10,309 bases of DNA from NCBI GenBank assembly GCA_021838065.1, contig JAKCEJ010000076.1, positions 1-10,309 on the forward strand, given 5' to 3'. Source of the DNA: Pseudomonadota bacterium. Lineage in GTDB: Bacteria; Pseudomonadota; Gammaproteobacteria; Steroidobacterales; Steroidobacteraceae. The position numbers were made by a program, and so were the translations under genes. Under the pieces are notes generated by a model. The model worked only from the letters and a program-made list of their open reading frames with translations. It was not told where the DNA came from and made no database searches. Below are positions 6,008-10,309 of the stretch, piece after piece (position 1 is the stretch's first letter; every line of letters begins with the position of its first letter).

Positions 6008-8086
6008 ATGAAAAATAAGAGTGGGGCGCTTCTGGCCGGCCTGATGCTGGCTCTCTTTATGATGAGTGCGGCGCACGCCGGTGAGGGCATGTGGCCGCTG
6101 TCGAACCTGCCGGTCGCGACGCTGCAGCGGCGCTTCGGCTTCACGCCGAGCGCGCAATGGATCCGTCACGTGCAGCTCGCCTCGGTGCGCCTCGCCGAGG
6201 GCTGCTCGGGTTCGTTCGTCTCGCCGCACGGGCTGGTCCTCAGCAATCATCACTGCGCCGTGGGGTGTCTTGAGGGGCTGTCACGCCCGGGACACAACCT
6301 GATGGCGCGCTATTTCTATGCCGCCACGCGCCAGGAAGAACTCAAGTGTCCGGCCATGGAGGTCGAGCAGCTCGTGACCGAGCGCAACGTGACGGCCGCG
6401 GTCAATCGGGCGACCCGGGGCAAGAGCGGCGCCGCTTACGCGCAGGCCCTGCGCACGGTCTCGAGCCGTCTGGAAGCCGCCTGCATCGCGGGCGATGCGC
6501 ATCAATGGCGCTGCCAGGTGGTTCATCTCTACCATGGCGGCCAGGACTGGCTCTACAAGTACCGGCGCTATCAGGATGTGCGCCTCGTGTTCGTGCCGAG
6601 CCAGGACACCTCGTTCTTCGGCGGCTACCCGGATAACTTCAACTACCCACGCTATGACTATGACCTCAGCCTGCTGCGCGTGTACGTGCACGGCAAGCCG
6701 GCGCACACGCCGGAGTATTTCCCGCTCTCAGCGAGCGGGCCGCGCGCCGGGGAGCTGGTGTTTACCTCGGGCAACCCCGGCGCGACCGAGCGGGATGACA
6801 CCATCGCGCAGTTGAAGACGCTGCGCTACCCGGTCTTCCCGCAGCTGCTTCAGTTCCTGGCGCACGAGCAAGGGCTGCTCGAGGCGTTTTCCGCCGAGAA
6901 TGCGCACAATGCCGAGGTCGCGGGCGGCACCCTGTTCTTCGTGGACAACGCGATCAAGTCGATCGACGGGCAGCTCGCGGCGCTCAATGATGAGCAGCAG
7001 TTCGCCCGCAAGGAGCGCCAGGAGCGGACGCTGCGCGCCAAGGTGGCCGCGAGCGCACGCCTGCGGCGCGAATACGGCGGCGCGTGGCGAGCCGTTGCCG
7101 CGGCTGAACGGCGCGGTGCCGCGATGTTCATGCCTTACTTCATGATCGTCCGTCACGGCGGCTTCGATGCGCGCCTGTTCGACATGGCCTTTCAGATCGT
7201 GCTCGGCGCACATGAGCGGACGCTGCCGGATGCGCAGCGCATCAGCGCCTACCGGGCGGCGAATCTGCCGCTGCTCGAGCAGCAGCTGTTCTCTCCCGCG
7301 CCGGTGCATCCACACTATGACGCGCTCATGCTCGGCGCCTCGCTCACCATGATGCGCGACCTGATGGGCTCCGATGCCCCGATCTGCGTGACGCTGTTCG
7401 AGACGGACTCGCCCGCGCAGGTGGCGGCCCAGGCCGTGGGCGGCACGAAGCTTGCGGACGTCGCGCTCCGCAAGGCTCTGTGGAGCGGTGGAGAGAAAGC
7501 CGTCGCCGCCTCCGGCGATCCGATGATCGCACTGGCGCGCCAGATGCTGCCCTATTACCTTAAGCTGTATAAGACGTACGAGGACCAGGTGACGGCGCCG
7601 CTCGAGGCGAATACTGCCAAGATCGCGCGGCTGCGCTTTGCGCTGTACGGGACGAGCGTCTACCCCGATGCGACCTTCACCGAGCGGCTCTCCTACGGCA
7701 GAGTGGAGGGGTGGCTGCGCGAGGGCAAGCCGGTTCCACCCTTCACCACGGTGGCAGGCCTCTACAAGCACGCGCGCAACTACGATCCGCTGAAGCTGAG
7801 CCCGGCATGGCTCGCCGCGAAGGACCGGCTGAATCCCGCGACGCCGATGAATTTCGTCTCGAGCAACGACATCGTCGGCGGCAATTCGGGCAGCCCCGTG
7901 ATCGACCGGGACGGGCGGCTGGTCGGACTCATCTTCGACGGCAATCCGCCCTCACTCGGCGGGGCCTTCTGGTACGACGGCAAGAACAATCGCGCCGTGG
8001 CGGTCGACAGCGCCATCATCCTGGCGGCGCTCGAGCACGTCTACCACGCCCACGCGCTGGTGCAGGAGCTGATGAGCGGGCGATAG
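6008..8086 (+). CDS. Exported S46-family dipeptidyl peptidase (DPP7/DPP11-like)
   Basis: A 692-residue protein, close to the roughly 700-residue length of the family. The N-terminus MKNKSGALLAGLMLALFMM and a cleavage site A-H-A at 22-24 form a Sec signal peptide, so the enzyme acts in the periplasm or at the cell surface. The chymotrypsin-like halves carry the triad: His82 in SNHHC (79-83), Asp219 in YDLSLLR, and Ser627 in GGNSGSP (624-630). Between the halves is a long, mostly helical region (about 260-560), as expected for S46 enzymes. Family knowledge: S46 peptidases release dipeptides from free N-termini and feed peptide-using metabolism; DPP7 prefers hydrophobic and DPP11 acidic P1 residues. 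Gly at 645 in FDGN, 18 residues after the Ser, matches the DPP7 type by my alignment from memory. Cys at 66, 83 and 87 are typical of proteobacterial members. It appears monocistronic, divergent from the pilin operon. Confidence 0.95.
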   Translation: MKNKSGALLAGLMLALFMMSAAHAGEGMWPLSNLPVATLQRRFGFTPSAQWIRHVQLASVRLAEGCSGSFVSPHGLVLSNHHCAVGCLEGLSRPGHNLMARYFYAATRQEELKCPAMEVEQLVTERNVTAAVNRATRGKSGAAYAQALRTVSSRLEAACIAGDAHQWRCQVVHLYHGGQDWLYKYRRYQDVRLVFVPSQDTSFFGGYPDNFNYPRYDYDLSLLRVYVHGKPAHTPEYFPLSASGPRAGELVFTSGNPGATERDDTIAQLKTLRYPVFPQLLQFLAHEQGLLEAFSAENAHNAEVAGGTLFFVDNAIKSIDGQLAALNDEQQFARKERQERTLRAKVAASARLRREYGGAWRAVAAAERRGAAMFMPYFMIVRHGGFDARLFDMAFQIVLGAHERTLPDAQRISAYRAANLPLLEQQLFSPAPVHPHYDALMLGASLTMMRDLMGSDAPICVTLFETDSPAQVAAQAVGGTKLADVALRKALWSGGEKAVAASGDPMIALARQMLPYYLKLYKTYEDQVTAPLEANTAKIARLRFALYGTSVYPDATFTERLSYGRVEGWLREGKPVPPFTTVAGLYKHARNYDPLKLSPAWLAAKDRLNPATPMNFVSSNDIVGGNSGSPVIDRDGRLVGLIFDGNPPSLGGAFWYDGKNNRAVAVDSAIILAALEHVYHAHALVQELMSGR

Positions 8087-8141
8087 GACAGGCTGACGGG
8101 CGCGCCGACCGCGGATGCTGAGCGGCCGGCGCGCCGGTGCG

Positions 8142-8168
8142 GATCGGGCCCGTGCCGCGGGCTCGATC
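8142..8168. terminator. Hairpin between convergent peptidase and peroxiredoxin genes
   Basis: Arms 8142-8152 and 8158-8168 pair over 11 positions, ten Watson-Crick and one G-U on the plus-strand transcript, around a 5-base loop. It lies between two stop codons facing each other (8086 and 8178), the expected place for a two-way terminator. No T-run follows on either strand, so it is not a canonical intrinsic terminator. A separate perfect palindrome CCGGCGCGCCGG sits at 8126-8137. Confidence 0.5.
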
Positions 8169-8177
8169 GCGGAGCGC

Positions 8178-8732
8178 TCAATGCATCGTGTGACGCTTGT
8201 GCGCCGCGTCCCAACGGCGCACTGCTCGCAGTGTGTTGGCCACGTGCCGCCGGGGATCGAGGCTCGTATAGGAATAAAAGATCTGGTCATTGGGGGTGAT
8301 GACGTAGGAGACGCGGTTGGCCAGCAGGGGGTTCGACGGCAGGACCGCATCGTAGGCTCTCATGATCCGGCCCGTCGTATCGGCGGCCACCGGGAACTTC
8401 TTGCGGCAGGCGCTCACCGAGAAGCGCTTGAGCTTGGCGATCTGATCATGCGAGACACCGATGACCGTGGCCCCGAGCGACTTGAATTCCGGCATCGCCT
8501 CGGCGAACAGGTGCGCCTCGAGCGTGCAACCGGGCGTGAAGGCGGCGAGATAAAAGTAGAGCACCACCGGGCCTTTCTTCAGGGCCTTCGCCAGGGAGAA
8601 CGGGTAGGTCTTGCCGCCGAGGGTCGCCGTGGCGGTAAAGAGCGGTGCCTTGGCGCCGTCCGGCAGCGCGGCGTACGCCGTCTGAGATGCCAGCAGCACG
8701 ATCGTAAGCGCAAGCGCTAGGTAACGTCGCAT
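8178..8732 (-). CDS. Exported peroxiredoxin (AhpC/TSA, PrxQ/BCP-like)
   Basis: A 184-residue protein starting at the ATG at 8732, preceded by AGGAGG at six bases. Residues 1-21 (RR near the start, hydrophobic core, end A-Y-A) are a Sec signal peptide, so it works in the periplasm. The thioredoxin-fold part starts near 22. The peroxidatic cysteine is C69 in FTPGCT. The position five residues later, which holds the resolving Cys of E. coli BCP, is His74. A second Cys, C109 in SACRKKFPVAAD, lies 40 residues downstream and is the probable resolving residue, as in the PrxQ type with the resolving Cys in helix 3. The Pro of the usual P-x3-T-x2-C motif is Leu62. Family knowledge: it reduces H2O2 and organic hydroperoxides using thiols; here the reductant must be a periplasmic thiol system, not seen in the window. 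It is convergent with the peptidase and divergent from the SDR gene. Confidence 0.93.
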   Translation of the reverse strand: MRRYLALALTIVLLASQTAYAALPDGAKAPLFTATATLGGKTYPFSLAKALKKGPVVLYFYLAAFTPGCTLEAHLFAEAMPEFKSLGATVIGVSHDQIAKLKRFSVSACRKKFPVAADTTGRIMRAYDAVLPSNPLLANRVSYVITPNDQIFYSYTSLDPRRHVANTLRAVRRWDAAHKRHTMH

Positions 8733-8738
8733 GACTCG

Positions 8739-8744
8739 CCTCCT
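8739..8744 (-). promoter_or_regulatory. Ribosome binding site of the peroxiredoxin
   Basis: On the minus strand AGGAGG stands six bases before the ATG at 8732. It rules out the longer in-frame starts upstream (to 8900), which would also bury the signal peptide. Confidence 0.8.
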
Positions 8745-8836
8745 GGGTTGGTGCGTGGGGTCCATCATCGCGCATCGGCCTCGAGCCGTCACCTCGCACA
8801 GCCGCGCCGTTCGCGGCCTCACGTTCCGCGGGCGCG

Positions 8837-8863
8837 TTGTGCCGGGCGGTGCGCGAATATAAG
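8837..8863 (+). promoter_or_regulatory. Possible sigma70 promoter of the SDR gene
   Basis: TATAAG at 8858-8863 matches five of six bases of the -10 consensus and stands out in GC-rich surroundings, 39 bases before the ATG at 8903. The best -35 candidate, TTGTGC at 8837-8842, matches only three bases and is spaced 15 rather than 17 bases away. The -10 is plausible, the -35 weak. Confidence 0.35.
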
Positions 8864-8902
8864 GTAGCCCCACCCGCAATCGGGGCCACACGGAGCGCAC
8901 TC

Positions 8903-9763
8903 ATGACCGAGCCAGCAGACCGGGAGAAGATCGCGCCGGTGCGGCGGAGCGCAATACCCGGGAACGCCGGTGGCCGCCGGGTCGCGATCGTGACCGGCGC
9001 CGGGCGTGGCCTCGGCCGCGCAATGGCGCTCGCGTTGGCGCGCTCCGGAGTGCGCGTACTGGCCACTGCCTCGCGCGAGCGCACTGAGGTCGAATCGGCT
9101 GCCGAGGAGGCGGGCAGGGACTGCATCGTCCCGATGCTGGCCGATGTGACCCGCGAGGCGCACGCGCAGCGCGTCGTCGAAACCGCCCTGGAGCGGTTCG
9201 GCCGGCTGGACATCCTGGTCAACAATGCGGGCCGTGGCATGAAGTATGTGAGCGAGCGCTTCATGACCGAACCGACCCGCTTCTGGGAGGTCGAGCCCGC
9301 CGTCTGGCGGATGGTGATCGATACCAACATCAACGGGCCGTTCCTCATGGCCCGGGCGGCAACCCCGCACCTGATCCGTGCGGGCTGGGGCCGCATCATC
9401 AATATCTCGATGAACCACTCCACCATGCGCCGGGCGGGGTTCTCGCCCTACGGTCCGTCGAAGGCAGCGCTCGAGTCCGAGACCGTCATCTGGGCTCAGG
9501 ATCTGCGCGGCACCGGCGTGACGGTCAACGCGCTGCTGCCGGGCGGCGCGACCCTGACCGGCATGATCCCGCCCGCTGCGCCGCAGGCCGTGCGCGAGCG
9601 GCTGCTCGATCCGGCGCTGATGGGGCCGCCGCTGCTGTGGCTGGTCTCCCGTGCGGCCGATACCCTCACGGGCCGCCGGCTGAACGCGAGCCGATGGGAC
9701 GCGGCGGATCCCCACGCGGCGATTGAGGAGGCTGGCTGGACGCGCGAAGCGGCCGGTGGCTGA
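8903..9763 (+). CDS. Short-chain dehydrogenase/reductase (SDR) family oxidoreductase
   Basis: A 286-residue classical SDR. The ATG at 8903 has GGAG seven bases upstream; an in-frame TTG at 8837 lies upstream of the likely -10 element and is rejected. The nucleotide-binding motif TGAGRGLG is at 31-38, ADV at 80-82, NNAG at 107-110, the structural Asn in DTNINGPF at 142, and the active-site pair Tyr183 and Lys187 in YGPSK. The C-terminal part LLPGG and TGRRLNASRWD is typical of a subgroup related to gluconate or 3-oxoacyl reductase-like SDRs. The sequence at the end of strand 2 (ATASRE) would be compatible with NADP(H), but this is a guess. The usual catalytic Ser at Tyr-13 is Met170; see findings. 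There is no signal peptide, so it is cytoplasmic. The substrate cannot be deduced, and the neighbours give no pathway. Confidence 0.92.
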   Translation: MTEPADREKIAPVRRSAIPGNAGGRRVAIVTGAGRGLGRAMALALARSGVRVLATASRERTEVESAAEEAGRDCIVPMLADVTREAHAQRVVETALERFGRLDILVNNAGRGMKYVSERFMTEPTRFWEVEPAVWRMVIDTNINGPFLMARAATPHLIRAGWGRIINISMNHSTMRRAGFSPYGPSKAALESETVIWAQDLRGTGVTVNALLPGGATLTGMIPPAAPQAVRERLLDPALMGPPLLWLVSRAADTLTGRRLNASRWDAADPHAAIEEAGWTREAAGG

Positions 9764-9774
9764 GCGGCAGTCAT

Positions 9775-9807
9775 GCCGCCTGCCTCCTCAGCGCTGCGGC
9801 AGGCGGC
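9775..9807. terminator. Strong hairpin between convergent SDR and dps genes
   Basis: GCCGCCTGCC (9775-9784) and GGCAGGCGGC (9798-9807) form a perfect 10-bp GC-rich stem with a 13-base loop. The stem ends right beside the dps stop codon, and the SDR stop is 11 bases to the left, so it can serve both transcripts. No T-run follows either way. A smaller stem, GCGGCA/TGCCGC (9764-9769 with 9774-9779), competes for the left arm. Confidence 0.6.
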
Positions 9808-10278
9808 TCAAGCCCCTTGCGTGCTGCGCATCATCCAGATCTCCTTCTGATGATAGAGCAGTCGTTCGGCCAGGATCCCCGCCGTACCCTCATCGCCGCT
9901 CGCGTGCGCGGCCGCCAAGCCGACCTGGATGGTGCGGACCAGTATCTCGTTGTCCGCAACCAACTCGCGCAGCATGGCCTCGCCCGTCGGAATGGCTTCG
10001 GTCTCACTGACCGTCGCGAGCAATCTGTACTTGGCATAGGTGCCCGGCGCGTATTGCCCGAGGGCCCGGATGCGCTCGGCGAGCTCATCGAGAGACTTCC
10101 ACAGCGCCTGATACTGTTCTTCAAACATCAGGTGCAGGTTGCGGAAATTCGCGCCCTCCACGTTCCAGTGGAAGTTGTGCGTCTTCAGGTACAGCATGTA
10201 GGTATCCGCGAGCACTCTGGAGAGTGCATGCGCGGCATCGGTTTCCGGTTTCGGAAGCGTCGCGGGCTTTGCGGCCAT
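9808..10278 (-). CDS. dps: Dps-family ferritin-like DNA-protection protein
   Basis: A 156-residue protein, normal for Dps. Two ATGs, at 10284 and 10278, are in frame. AGAGGA (10292-10287) is two bases from the first but eight from the second, so I chose the second; using 10284 adds only Met-His. The ferroxidase motif is complete: His37 in FHWNV, His49 and Glu53 in NLHLMFEE, Asp64 and Glu68 in DELAER, with the same spacing as E. coli Dps H51, H63, D67, D78 and E82. Family knowledge: twelve subunits form a shell that oxidises Fe(II) with H2O2 and stores ferric iron, limiting hydroxyl radicals; some bind DNA through a basic N-terminal tail. The N-terminal tail here is short with few lysines, so DNA binding is uncertain. 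It converges on the SDR gene. Only 31 bases upstream are visible, so its promoter is not in the window. Confidence 0.96.
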   Translation of the reverse strand: MAAKPATLPKPETDAAHALSRVLADTYMLYLKTHNFHWNVEGANFRNLHLMFEEQYQALWKSLDELAERIRALGQYAPGTYAKYRLLATVSETEAIPTGEAMLRELVADNEILVRTIQVGLAAAHASGDEGTAGILAERLLYHQKEIWMMRSTQGA

Positions 10279-10286
10279 GTGCATAT

Positions 10287-10292
10287 TCCTCT
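10287..10292 (-). promoter_or_regulatory. Ribosome binding site that decides the dps start
   Basis: AGAGGA on the minus strand is too close (two bases) to the ATG at 10284 but correctly spaced (eight bases) for the ATG at 10278. Confidence 0.6.
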
Positions 10293-10309
10293 TAAGACGT
10301 GGAGGAGAT

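Noticed and set aside
6728..7771. A 347-codon minus-strand open frame opposite the S46 peptidase
   Set aside because: No domain, signal or ribosome binding site; it is antisense to an intact enzyme with a full catalytic triad.
8126..8137. Perfect 12-bp palindrome CCGGCGCGCCGG as an operator or recombination site
   Set aside because: It is a short GC-only palindrome in GC-rich DNA between convergent genes, with no second copy seen; chance is likely.
8819..9715. A 298-codon minus-strand open frame opposite the SDR gene, and another at 8446-9426
   Set aside because: Both are shadows of the SDR and peroxiredoxin genes, with compositional bias and no motifs.
1..10309. Mobile elements, CRISPR arrays, tRNA or rRNA genes, riboswitches
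   Set aside because: No terminal inverted repeats with a transposase, regularly spaced repeats, cloverleaf-like sequence or conserved riboswitch cores were recognised. A tool search (tRNAscan-SE, Infernal) would be needed to exclude small RNAs fully.

Overview
The window looks like chromosomal DNA from a GC-rich, Gram-negative bacterium that makes type IV pili. The best fit is a gammaproteobacterium of the Xanthomonadales/Nevskiales/Steroidobacterales kind. This rests on the gene order of the minor-pilin cluster, which matches the fimU-pilV-pilW-pilX-pilY1 order of Pseudomonas, on an exported S46-type dipeptidyl peptidase, and on the composition. The genus cannot be fixed from the sequence alone.

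Positions 1-5645, minus strand, hold the type IV pilus tip and priming operon. It reads from right to left: a GspH/FimT-family pseudopilin, pilV, pilW, pilX and pilY1. Each of the four small pilin genes overlaps its neighbour by a 4-base ATGA junction. pilY1 follows pilX after 17 bases and runs off the left edge of the window: 986 codons are visible and its C-terminus is missing. The minor pilins are expected to form a complex at the pilus tip that primes assembly and carries the PilY1 adhesin. This PilY1 has an L-type (legume/ConA-like) lectin domain in its N-terminal half, which suggests a sugar-binding tip.

Positions 5646-6007 are a divergent intergenic region. It contains a perfect TGTGA-N6-TCACA site for a CRP/Vfr/Clp-type regulator and weaker operator-like patches. 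No convincing sigma70 promoter could be assigned there.

Positions 6008-8086, plus strand, encode a secreted or periplasmic S46-family serine dipeptidyl peptidase with an intact His-Asp-Ser triad. A strong hairpin lies between it and the convergent gene for an exported peroxiredoxin (8178-8732, minus). Divergent from the peroxiredoxin is a short-chain dehydrogenase/reductase (8903-9763, plus). This converges, across a second strong hairpin, on a Dps-family ferritin-like protein (9808-10278, minus).

The right half is therefore a set of single genes rather than an operon. Two of them (peroxiredoxin, Dps) protect against oxidants. No RNA gene, insertion sequence, integrase, CRISPR array or obvious transferred island was seen. 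I found no evidence for a wholly new multi-gene system. The points that deserve a second look are the lectin-type PilY1 with a degenerate calcium loop, the CRP-type site in front of the pilin operon, and changes at conserved positions in the peroxiredoxin and the SDR.
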